A DNA stretch of 48,387 nt from assembly GCA_963833505.1 (NCBI GenBank), contig CAWHYG010000012.1, positions 1-48,387 of the forward strand, given 5' to 3'. This DNA is from CAWHYG01 sp963833505. Its GTDB lineage: Bacteria; Eisenbacteria; RBG-16-71-46; CAIMUX01. Positions within the stretch are counted from its first letter, which is position 1; each line of letters opens with the position of its first letter. The notes under the pieces are model-generated. The model made no database searches. It saw only the letters and a list, made by a program, of their open reading frames with translations, and was not told the DNA's origin. Both the position numbers and the translations under genes were made by a program. Positions 38,923 to 46,959 of this stretch are shown here, one piece after another.

Positions 38923-40266
38923 GTGAAGCGGGTTCTGCTGTTGACGCTCGCGATCGTCTCCTTGCCGCTGGCCGGGTGCAGCAACAACGGGGGGACCAAG
39001 CCGAAGGCGGACACCACCCCTCCGACGGCGGTGACGGACCTGCGGGCCAGCGTGGCCACGTCGAGCACCGACACGCTGCGCTGGACCGCGCCTGGAAACG
39101 ACGGCCACGTCGGAACGGCCTCGACCTACGACATCCGCTATGCGCCCTCGCAAATCGTGGATTCAACCTGGGCGGCTGCGATCAAGACGATCGGCGATCC
39201 GGCGCCCCGAATAGCAGGGACGGCCGAGAGTTTCATCGTTACAGGACTTCAAAGCGGCACGACCTATTACTTCGCCTTGAAGACCGCCGATGCGGTCCCG
39301 AACTGGTCGGCGTTGTCGAACTCGCCCCACGCGACCACCTTGAGCCCCGTGCCGCCTACCGGCGCGTGCTGCGCTCCTGCCGGTACCTGCACGGTGACGA
39401 CCCAGGCGGCCTGCGCCTCTCCGAGCAATTGGCAGGGCGCGGGCACGACCTGCTCACCGAATCCGTGCGCGCAACTGCCCGACAGCGGCATGGTCCTGAT
39501 CCACCCCGGCACGTTCACCATGGGCAGCCCCCCGGACGAGCCGGGGCGGTTCGACAACGAGACCCAGCACCAGGTGACGCTGACGAAGGGGTTCTACATG
39601 CGCGATCACTCCGTGACCCAGCAGGAGTGGCAGACGGCGATGGGGTGGATCCCTTCCGTTTTCTCCGGTGCCACTCTGCCGGTGGAGGCGGTGACTTGGT
39701 ACGACTGCGTGTCGTACTGCAACAGGCTGTCGGAGGCGCACGGGATGACGGATGCCTACACCATCACCGGGCAGCAGTTATCCGGCAACCACATCGTTTC
39801 GGCCACGGTGACCTGGAACCAGGGCGCGAACGGCTACCGACTTCCGACGGAGGCGGAGAGGGAGTACGCCTGCCGGGCCGGGAGCACGACGGCGTTCTGT
39901 GACGGAGCGATCACGGACACCGTGTGCAGCCCGGTCGACCCCAATCTGGACAAGGTCGGCTGGTACTGTGGGAACGCGAGCGGCACCACCCACCCTGTGA
40001 AGGGCAAGCAGGCCAATGCCTGGGGTCTATACGACATGCACGGGAATGTGTACTAGTGGTGCTGGGACTGGTACGGGGGTGACTACGGTAGTGGATCGGC
40101 AACCGACCCGACCGGCCTGTCCTCCGGCTCCTTCCGCGTCGTCCGCGGCGGCGAATGGGGCACCTTCGCGTCCAATTGCCGGTCGGCGTACCGGGCCTAC
40201 GACTACCCCGGCAGCGGCGACGATGTCGGCGACGTCGGCTTCCGTGTTTCGAGGACGGCTCCGTGA
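38923..40266 (+). pseudogene. Lipoprotein with FN3 and formylglycine-generating-enzyme-like domains, in-frame amber stop
   Basis: GTG at 38923 after GGAGGG. A lipoprotein signal (RVLLLTLAIVSLPLAGC) gives a lipid-modified Cys, so it is membrane-anchored. Then an FN3 domain (PPTAVTDLRASVATSSTDTL to TYYFALKTAD), a Cys-rich GACCAPAGTCTVTTQAACAS segment, and an FGE-sulfatase (SUMF1-like) domain: MVLIHPGTFTMGSPPDEPG, PVEAVTWYDCVSYCNRLSE, YRLPTEAEREYACRAG, NAWGLYDMHGNVY. At 40054-40056 a TAG interrupts the frame where the family reads NVWEW. The same frame continues WCWDWYGGDYGSGSATDPTG, VVRGGEWGTFASNCRSAYRA and VGFRVSRTAP to a TGA at 40264-40266. Most such lipoproteins are not true FGEs; a binding or structural role is as likely. 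Confidence 0.82.
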
Positions 40267-40382
40267 CCTCGGGCAGACGGGCCAGTGCCCGACGGCTCCA
40301 CCTGCGCGGTCTCGTCCCGAACGGTGACCCTTACAGTCGAGTAACAGCGCCGAGGCTCAATCCCGCGCGAGACCGCCGATTC

Positions 40383-40480
40383 CCGTCCGCCCGGAGGGTA
40401 ACGGAGCGCACCGGCAGCGCCGGAGGGACAGTGGTGCCCGTGAGTCGCTCGTCGGTCTCCAACGACGCCGGGCGGGGACG
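40383..40480 (+). repeat. Palindrome-ended dispersed repeat, copy iv
   Basis: Left CCGTCCGCCCGG, right CCGGGCGGGGACGG. Longest copy, with an extra ACAGTGGTGCCC in the middle. Flank homology with copy iii begins at about 40351. Confidence 0.7.
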
Positions 40481-40494
40481 GGGCGGGGGGAGAA

Positions 40495-40615
40495 GCTGCA
40501 ACCCGGTGGGGAAGTCCGGTGCCGCGAGAGGCTCGGTGGCCTGCTCCGGTACCACTTACCACTACCGGGAGGCGGAGTGATGTCGCTTGGGCTCTGGCAC
40601 AGGGGACATGGGTTC
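40495..40615 (+). pseudogene. 3'-end remnant of an rve-type IS
   Basis: GTGCCGCGAGAGGCTCGGTG, CCGGTACCACTTACCACTAC and GTGATGTCGCTTGGGCTCTG track the last codons (CRERLGGLLRYYYRRAA) and right end of the IS at 22685-23894. It is frameshifted and lacks the rest. Confidence 0.6.
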
Positions 40616-40718
40616 GGATGGATTCCCAGCGGCGGCGCCCCGTGGCTGGCCTGCCTGGCCGTCTGGACGTTGGAGGGGGCGCAGAGTTGGGGGTTGGCTG
40701 AGCTTCTTCACCCTACCG

Positions 40719-40745
40719 GGGGCGACGAGTGAACCGTCGCCCCCG
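40719..40745. terminator. Strong hairpin downstream of the gingipain-like gene
   Basis: GGGGGCGACG / CGTCGCCCCC, 10-bp perfect stem with a 7-base loop, 33 bp beyond the minus-strand stop codon. No U-tract on either side. Confidence 0.55.
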
Positions 40746-40777
40746 TTGTCCTGGTGCGTGGGGTGGGCCTCCCGGGG

Positions 40778-43732
40778 TCAACGGGCCAGGGTCAACCGAC
40801 GCGTCAAGGCCCGGCCTCCGGTTTCCAGCTTTAGATAGTACTGTCCGGACGGGATCCTGTGGTCCGGCGTCCATCGAAGGGTGTGGACGCCGGGTCCGAA
40901 GGGGCCGCGGGCGATCGTGTCCACGAGGCGACCCCCGACGTCGAACGCGCGGACCGAGACCTCCGCCGCTGCGGGTAAGGTGAACGTGATCGAGGTGCGT
41001 CCGCGCGCGGGGTTGGGTGACGCAGGCGCGAGCGACAAGGCGTACTCCGGCCTAGCGGGATTCACGCCGACGACGTAGTAGATATGGTCGAGTGGCGCCA
41101 GGGGGAAACCGAGAAACTGGTATTCCTTGGCCACCTCGATTATGTCCGTGTCGTCGGGCGGCGTGGTCGTGAGAACCTGCCGGATCGCAAGCCGCGTGCT
41201 CTCGCCGACCGGCCGGCTCAGATCCTGCTGGATGTTCGCCGCGATGGCGGTTCCGATGGCCATGTTCCCTCCCTGGGTCGTCGCGGCGCTCGGCCCGATC
41301 CAGAACATCGCCCCGCAGCCGTCGGCTGCCAGGAACCGGTGCGCGACACTCGTCCCCCAGTATGGGTCTTGAGTCATGAACTCGTCACCGGTGTCGCAGC
41401 TTGCTCCTAGAGCCAGCTCCGGGAAGGTTCCGGACTCTATCATGCCGATCGTGAATCCAGCGCTCAGATTGAAAAAATCCCCCGGAAAGTACCGCCCGGA
41501 GCCCAAGGCGGCGAAAAGGGCAACCTCCGCCTGGTCATTCCAGGCGTTCACGGCGGCGACGAGCCGTTGCCCGTCTTCCGGGTATTGCGATTGCAACACC
41601 TGCCGGAAGTTCGTGTGAGGCCCGAACTGGGATTTGATGGCATTCATCACGTCCGTCGCCCTTTGCCCATCTCCGGGACCCGGGACATCTCCGTCTCCCA
41701 GAAACACGTTGACCGTGATCGGCTGGTCGTACTGGCCGCCCTGGTCAATGTAGGTCAAGGTCTTGTAGCAGGCGGCGGCCACCTCTTCCTCGTCGTCGAA
41801 GGGCCAACGCCCCACGGCGAGATCGGGCAGGCCATCGCCATCGACGTCGCCGTAGGCGATCATGTCGGATAGCTCATAGTATGGACGATAGTAGGCGACG
41901 TTCAGCCCCGGATCAGCCGGATCTTTCGCCTCGATGGCCGGAATCATGTTCAGCGACGGATCACCACCATGGGGATAGCCGTCGGTGAAGTACTCTTGCC
42001 GAACTTCCTCCCAGTTCTGATCTGGCCAATACTCGGGGGTGTACGGTCCGTCGAAGTACTGCCAGTCGGAGGCATCGCCCACCAAAAGGACGTAGCGGTA
42101 CCCCTGGGAGTAGAGCTGGCCGATGCAGCCCTTGATCCCGGCGTAACGGTTCTCCGGGGCGCCGAACTGCTCAATCGTGATCGTCTGATAGGTGAGTCCG
42201 TACCAGCCTGCCAGGTACTGCATAAGGTAGTTGACGTCGCTCTGCCAGGCAGAGGGAGTGAACACCGCAATCTTCTCACCGTTGAATTCAGTCGAACGGC
42301 CGCCGGCCGGGCCGCGCGCAACAGCCGCCCGGAGGGCTGCCTGAAGCTCCGACAGGGAGCGGTGCGGGTAGATCGGAAGGGAATCTGGGGCAGCCGTGCC
42401 CACGACGTTCCCCGGTCTCTCATGCCCGTTCGATTCCACCTCCACGACGCGGTACTCCTGGAAGGCGGCGCCGACGTACATGGAGCGGACGCCGACGCCC
42501 GGAGGCTGCAGGTCCCCGACCTGCGTCCATGTCGTTTCCGGCGGGTTGCGCCCCTCGATCCGATAATCCTTGGTGTTCATCTCGGTGCAGACGAACCAGG
42601 TGAAGGTGCCGGCCTTCCAACGAACGCCGTCGATCGTTGCCGCGGGATCGTCGTCGTTGTTCACCTCGATGGCCCAGTCGCTCGGCCCTCCCTGCGCGTC
42701 GCCGTCGAGGTGAAGGTCGCTGCAGTCCGCCGACGTGACGTATGCCTGCTGGGCCACGAGCGTGCCCTGGCCGTACTCCGACGTGGGGACGATGTGTGCC
42801 GTCAGAAGGGTGTCTCCGGCCCAGGCGCTTGAGTCGATGGTGAAGACGCCGCCATCGGCCCGCCAGACGACGGAGGGATCGATGTTCATGTTCACGTGGG
42901 TATCGAAGAGGAGTTGGATCGTCGTACCATCGGACGGGATGAGGTCCCCCGGCGTCGCGTTGGTCCACTTGGCGCAGGGCGCCAGCGTCGTGTACCCGCC
43001 GTCCATTTGGCGCTCACGCATGGTGCAGTGAGGCGACATGACAACGTACGCCCAGCGGGCGGTGCGATACGGCCATCCGCCGCCGGCCGTGCCGTCCATC
43101 CCTCCCCAGAGGGCGATGGTGTTCTGGTTGCTCGATTGCCAGTCGAGGTCACAATCGTTCACGAATTCGACCCGGGCTCCAGTCCAAGCTCCGGAGTACG
43201 TGCTGCAGCAAGTCTCGATGTCCACGACCGCGTTGGCGAAGTGGCAGAGCGCGGGTATCGCGCTCCAGTAGAGGGCGACGGCGTAACCCGCCGAATCCTC
43301 GTCTGCGAAGAAGAACAACTTGCCGTTGTAGCCCTGGCTGTTATAGTTGTTGATCGCCTGCGTAGCCAGACGATGCCCTCGGGGTGTGTGGGGATAAACC
43401 TCGATGGCGATGCCGTTCTCATTGGCATGGCCGCCGTGAAACATCGCGCCCCTGTTCGCACCTACTTCGGCCACCCACTGCGCCAGCGTCGGGTTCGGGG
43501 GATAAGGATAGATGCTGGTGTCGGGATTCGCATACGGATACAAGGTGTAATGCTGGTCGTCGAGCGCGGCCCTGGCCTGGTCCTGATCGCCTAACTCGTA
43601 CTCATAGGGCTGGAACAGCGCGGCCCCGCTCCTGCTCGGCGTGTGCGATTGGCCAGGGCCGTCCCCCAGAGCGGGCAGTGCGCACATCACGCACAAGAGG
43701 AGTGCGCAGATGAAGAGGATTAAGGTTCGCAT
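40778..43732 (-). CDS. Secreted gingipain-like (C25-type) protein with sorting domain, probable loss of catalytic His
   Basis: ATG at 43732, five bases after the upstream gene's stop; signal peptide LILFICALLLCVMCALPALG; 984 residues. Residues ~530-860 resemble the C25 (gingipain) catalytic domain as used in FCB bacteria: EKIAVFTPSAWQSDVNYLMQ, YRYVLLVGDASDWQY, DGDGLPDLAVGRWPF, TYIDQGGQYDQPITVNVFLGDGD region, and ELALGASCDTGDEF with the candidate nucleophile Cys ~779. In active C25 enzymes a GHG motif holds the His; here that position reads FAALGSGRYF (~740-749), with no His. The N-terminal half is beta-rich and unknown. Residues ~898-984 are the FlgD/T9SS-like domain (SPNPARGRTSITFTLP, GQYYLKLETGG). 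It may be a dead protease used as scaffold, or use another His. Confidence 0.75.
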   Translation of the reverse strand: MRTLILFICALLLCVMCALPALGDGPGQSHTPSRSGAALFQPYEYELGDQDQARAALDDQHYTLYPYANPDTSIYPYPPNPTLAQWVAEVGANRGAMFHGGHANENGIAIEVYPHTPRGHRLATQAINNYNSQGYNGKLFFFADEDSAGYAVALYWSAIPALCHFANAVVDIETCCSTYSGAWTGARVEFVNDCDLDWQSSNQNTIALWGGMDGTAGGGWPYRTARWAYVVMSPHCTMRERQMDGGYTTLAPCAKWTNATPGDLIPSDGTTIQLLFDTHVNMNIDPSVVWRADGGVFTIDSSAWAGDTLLTAHIVPTSEYGQGTLVAQQAYVTSADCSDLHLDGDAQGGPSDWAIEVNNDDDPAATIDGVRWKAGTFTWFVCTEMNTKDYRIEGRNPPETTWTQVGDLQPPGVGVRSMYVGAAFQEYRVVEVESNGHERPGNVVGTAAPDSLPIYPHRSLSELQAALRAAVARGPAGGRSTEFNGEKIAVFTPSAWQSDVNYLMQYLAGWYGLTYQTITIEQFGAPENRYAGIKGCIGQLYSQGYRYVLLVGDASDWQYFDGPYTPEYWPDQNWEEVRQEYFTDGYPHGGDPSLNMIPAIEAKDPADPGLNVAYYRPYYELSDMIAYGDVDGDGLPDLAVGRWPFDDEEEVAAACYKTLTYIDQGGQYDQPITVNVFLGDGDVPGPGDGQRATDVMNAIKSQFGPHTNFRQVLQSQYPEDGQRLVAAVNAWNDQAEVALFAALGSGRYFPGDFFNLSAGFTIGMIESGTFPELALGASCDTGDEFMTQDPYWGTSVAHRFLAADGCGAMFWIGPSAATTQGGNMAIGTAIAANIQQDLSRPVGESTRLAIRQVLTTTPPDDTDIIEVAKEYQFLGFPLAPLDHIYYVVGVNPARPEYALSLAPASPNPARGRTSITFTLPAAAEVSVRAFDVGGRLVDTIARGPFGPGVHTLRWTPDHRIPSGQYYLKLETGGRALTRRLTLAR

Positions 43733-43737
43733 CGCCC

Positions 43738-44559
43738 TCACCTCTCCGCTTGATCCAGCAGGTCCCGGAGAAATTCCTCCGGTTCCAACTCGTGGTCCAG
43801 ATGAAGGCTTATGATCTCGGAGCGCAGGGCGTCGCCCTTGAGGCCGGAAGCAACTAGCGCATCGAGGCTGTCGATCGCGGCTACCATCTCCGGGTGCCCC
43901 GTCGGAGGGACCACCGCGGTGTAGCGGTCGCCAAAGCAGAACCAATCACCGTGGCGGTAGGAGCTCCAGAACCTCTTCTCCTCATCCTTCCGCACGGTCG
44001 CCCTGTCCCTGTATTGCCGCCGGGGCTGGGCCGAAGGCGGGTAGTGTCCCGGCCGCGGCGCCGACGTGCCCATAGGCGCGGCGACTTCGGCGAACCAGGC
44101 CATGATCGCGTCGCCGTTGATCTCGTACTTCGTTACGATGTCCCGATGTTGATCCAGCACGCCGGTGAAGAGACGGAACCACTCCTCCTCGCTGCGCGCC
44201 GTCTTCGTGGCCGCCCCGGCGAGGCTCCAGACTCGCCAGGCCGCCTTTTCCGCCTCGGTCTCGGGCCGGTCAGGATTCGCGGCGCGATAGGCGGCGAGAG
44301 CGGCCCAGTTCGGTCGCCGGGGATAATACGGGTACTTCCCCTGGTAATAAAGCGTATCGCCCCGGGTCTCGAACCACGGGTCACCGTGGACCTCCTCACC
44401 GTAGGCCCACACGGGACCGCGGCCGGCGGTCGACGGCGGCAGGGAGGCCGTAGCGGGTGCACCGGAGGACCCGCCGGGTGCGGCCGCATCGGATGAGATG
44501 AAGATCACTCCGAGGGACAGGGAGCAGAGCAACAATCGGACGGGCTTGAGCACGCGCAT
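43738..44559 (-). CDS. Secreted protein of unknown function, operon partner of the gingipain-like gene
   Basis: ATG at 44559 after AAAGGAG; signal peptide MRVLKPVRLLLCSLSLGVIF; 273 residues. A low-complexity Ala/Gly/Ser/Pro linker is followed by a charged, Trp- and Tyr-rich region (DPWFETRGDTLYYQGKYPYY, WAALAAYRAANPDRPETEAE, WFRLFTGVLDQHRDIVTKYE) and a C-terminal helix (LHLDHELEPEEFLRDLLDQA). No sorting domain. I do not recognise a family. The gap to the next gene is five bases, so the two are co-transcribed. Its leader carries the shared module and an intact promoter at 44840-44868. Confidence 0.75.
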   Translation of the reverse strand: MRVLKPVRLLLCSLSLGVIFISSDAAAPGGSSGAPATASLPPSTAGRGPVWAYGEEVHGDPWFETRGDTLYYQGKYPYYPRRPNWAALAAYRAANPDRPETEAEKAAWRVWSLAGAATKTARSEEEWFRLFTGVLDQHRDIVTKYEINGDAIMAWFAEVAAPMGTSAPRPGHYPPSAQPRRQYRDRATVRKDEEKRFWSSYRHGDWFCFGDRYTAVVPPTGHPEMVAAIDSLDALVASGLKGDALRSEIISLHLDHELEPEEFLRDLLDQAER

Positions 44560-44664
44560 GAGAGACGCTCCTTTCAGTCCGGGCGAAGACGGCCGCGGAA
44601 GACCATGCAGGACCGGCTCGCTCAGCACGCCGCGGCACAACCAGCCGCGAAAGGGACTTGGAGG

Positions 44665-44830
44665 GGATCGAAGCGACAACGCCGAGTTGAAGAGTCGGCA
44701 AGGGATTCAGACTGCTGGCGACCAGGAACACTCACGGCAACCTCGTCACCCCGGGTGCGCACTCCGGGCGCGCACGACCAGAAGACCAAGCGAGCTGCTC
44801 CGTGGTCCCACCGGAGCAACCGTCTCTTCG
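44665..44830 (-). promoter_or_regulatory. Shared leader module, locus 3
   Basis: The conserved block CAACGCCGAGTTGAAGAGTC lies at ~44673-44692 and the hairpin at 44794-44820 (GCTGCTCCG / CGGAGCAAC, one pair lost). The block between (CGGCAACCTCGTCACC, CACGACCAGAAGACC) also matches loci 1 and 2. The downstream gene is not homologous to those at loci 1 and 2, so the leader is shared independently of the protein. Confidence 0.65.
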
Positions 44831-44839
44831 TCCGAAAGG

Positions 44840-44868
44840 ACTATAAGGGTGCAGACTTCCAACCTCAA
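44840..44868 (-). promoter_or_regulatory. Sigma70-like promoter of leader module, locus 3
   Basis: Minus strand TTGAGG (44868-44863), 17 bp, TATAGT (44845-44840). The spacer is identical to that at 22261-22277. Start would be near 44833, 13 bases before the conserved hairpin, giving a leader of about 270 nt. Confidence 0.65.
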
Positions 44869-44968
44869 GCGGAATCGTACGGGCTGAAAGTGTGGTCGAG
44901 GACTGGATCCGCTGGACGGGTATCGATCCTGAAGGCGCGTGAGCACGGCACCGACAGGAGGCCGGATC

Positions 44969-46381
44969 GCGTACGGTCAAAGTACCCGGACGAGGTCCAA
45001 GCGCCAGGTGAATCGGTGGTTTGATGGCTTCTCCGGGCTGGTTTTCGGTCGGACCGATGACGGTTCTGGCCGGCGCGCTGCGTCGAAGTTGGATCGAAGG
45101 CGTAGATCGGCCGTTGAGTTGGGTCCCTGGGAATGGCCTGTGGAGCAGCGAACGAACCTACGCGGCGTGTCGGTAGTAGTACCGAAGCATGCCGCCGAGG
45201 TGTTTTCGGCAGCGGACCGAACCCACGGCCTGCCCAACGCCTTCCTCGGGCTCGATCAGGCGATTGCCGAGTCCCTGGTGATTTCGCTCCCCGTGATAGT
45301 GCGCGAGGTAGGTGATGGTCGCCCGCCGCAGGGACGGCTCACCGAAGAAGATCATGCGATCCAGGCACTCGGTCTTCAGGCTTCTCAGAAAGCGCTCGAG
45401 GTGAGCGTTCAAATCCGGCGACCGGGGCGGCAGGCGCACAGCTTTCACGCCCGCGTCCTTCCAGACCGCCCGGAAGGCGGTGGTGAACTTCGTGTCGCGG
45501 TCCATCAGGACGTACCGCTTGCCCTCGAGGAATCCGTCGCCGGCGAGGGTCAGGTTCCTTGCGATCTGCTTCATCCATTTCTCCTCGGGGCTGGTGGTGG
45601 AGCCCGCGAAGTGCACGCGGCGGGTGCCAATCTCCATGACGAAGAGAAGGTAGAAGGTGACCAGACCCGTCTTGGTCCAGATCTCGATGGTGGTGAAGTC
45701 GATCGCGCCGAGCACGTCCCAGTGGGCCTCGAGAAATTCCTTCCAGGTCGATTTCCGCTTCCGCTGAGTTGCCGGCTCGATGCCGTGCTCTCTCAAGATG
45801 TTGCCGACGGTCGTGTCGGAGATCTCGTGCCCGAGGTTGGCCAGCGCGCCCTGGATGCGGTCGTAGCCCCAGGTCGGATTCTCCCGAGCCATGGCCAGGA
45901 CGAGGTCAACGATCTCTGGTCTGACGCGGGGACGCCCAACCGCCGGGCGGCGATCGCTGAAGTCCCATTTCTCGGCGACCAGTTGGCGGTGCCAGCGCAG
46001 GATGGTGTCGGGGGTGAAGGCACTGCCGATCTCGCCGAGAAGCTTGCGGCCGAGCACCTTGCCCTTGACTGCCAAACGCCGCCGCTGGTCGTCGTTGAGC
46101 CGGATCCGTTTCTTGCCGTGGGCTTCCTTCAGGACCTGATTCTCAGCGCGCAGGTACTCTATGACCTCCTGCTGCTCACGGTTGATCAGGCCGGCCAGGG
46201 TCGTGAGGAGGAGGTGCCAGGGCTGGAGGATGAAGTCCATGTCCGGTCCTTCGAGGCGAAAACAGGAAGCATCGGACACCGGAACCAGCCGGTCAACCCG
46301 TCGAATTCCAGGCGGTTCGTGCCGCCGGAAACCGAAACGCGAGAGGGAGTTGAGTATCGGCCAGATTTCTTTACCCTACGG
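44969..46381 (-). mobile_element. rve-type IS (IS3/IS481 clade), copy C, about 1,413 bp
   Basis: Ends GCGTACGGTCAAAGTACCCGG left and CCGTAGGGTAAAGAAATCTGG on the reverse of right are inverted repeats. The body is a diverged relative of copies A and B. It lies ~100 bp upstream of the locus 3 promoter. No target duplication seen. Confidence 0.82.
45158..46279 (-). CDS. Transposase with integrase (rve) catalytic core, copy C
   Basis: About 360 residues if started at MDFILQPWHLLL (46243), or 373 from the upstream ATG. Triad: D in GAIDFTTIEIW, D in LMDRDTKF, E in SLKTECLDRMIFFG; HYHGERNHQGLGN near the end. By eye about four residues in five match copy A. Intact. Confidence 0.9.
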   Translation of the reverse strand: MSDASCFRLEGPDMDFILQPWHLLLTTLAGLINREQQEVIEYLRAENQVLKEAHGKKRIRLNDDQRRRLAVKGKVLGRKLLGEIGSAFTPDTILRWHRQLVAEKWDFSDRRPAVGRPRVRPEIVDLVLAMARENPTWGYDRIQGALANLGHEISDTTVGNILREHGIEPATQRKRKSTWKEFLEAHWDVLGAIDFTTIEIWTKTGLVTFYLLFVMEIGTRRVHFAGSTTSPEEKWMKQIARNLTLAGDGFLEGKRYVLMDRDTKFTTAFRAVWKDAGVKAVRLPPRSPDLNAHLERFLRSLKTECLDRMIFFGEPSLRRATITYLAHYHGERNHQGLGNRLIEPEEGVGQAVGSVRCRKHLGGMLRYYYRHAA

Positions 46382-46601
46382 CTCTTGCAATGCTGGCACG
46401 CGCTGGTGCGGGTGGGAGGGCAGCGCATCGACCTTGCGACTCAGTACCCTTCTGGTAGTCGTCGGCGAACACTGCGGTTTTCACCCGTTCTGGGGCGCCG
46501 GGGAGAGTGCGGGCCTTGAGCCCAGGCGACAGGTGGCAGGCCGGTGTCCCGCGACGCCGTTGCACCAAGTGGTATTCTGAGTAGCGACAGATACGATTTG
46601 A
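46382..46601. other. Non-coding stretch between two IS elements
   Basis: No frame with recognisable features. It separates copy C from the ISL3 fragment. Confidence 0.4.
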
Positions 46602-46959
46602 GGCTCCTCGCGATTTTCAGTGGAAGCAGGGTCATAGAACGATTTGGGCCCAGGGGTCATCGTGAAGAGAGCAGCGCTGGTAGATCTTGAGCTTGAAGTA
46701 CTCAGGATCGCGGTAGCCCCGCGCCTGGCGTCGGAGCTGGCCGATCAGACCGTTGATCGATTCGATGAAGCCCATCTTGATCGGATGCTCGAAGCCACCC
46801 ATCAGCTTCTCCAGGTTCTCCCTCAACCGATACCCCACCTTCACGAGAGGACGCAGGCGGCTACGGACCGCGATCCGGCACCAGTTCAACAGCGCGTTCC
46901 GGAGGGCACCAAGGCGGATCCAGGGATAGTTGAAGATTCCACGCAGGTTCTCTTTCAGG
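46602..46959 (-). pseudogene. ISL3 element fragment: end plus last ~110 codons of transposase
   Basis: Begins with an ISL3-type end (GGCTCCTCGCGATTTTCAGT) and carries the minus-strand C-terminus KENLRGIFNYPWIRLGALRN to LHDDPWAQIVL-stop (46632). It is the equivalent of the end of the intact ISL3 transposase just to its right, with clear divergence. It stops where the intact element begins, so one ISL3 element has landed in or next to a relative. Confidence 0.75.

Noticed and set aside
40130..40266. Variable region of a diversity-generating retroelement in the FGE/C-lectin-like domain
   Set aside because: No reverse transcriptase or template repeat in the window, and the stop-codon change does not fit adenine-specific mutagenesis.
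6955..40480. Palindrome-ended repeats as integron attC sites
   Set aside because: No GTTRRRY/RYYYAAC core boxes at the arms and no integron integrase in the window.
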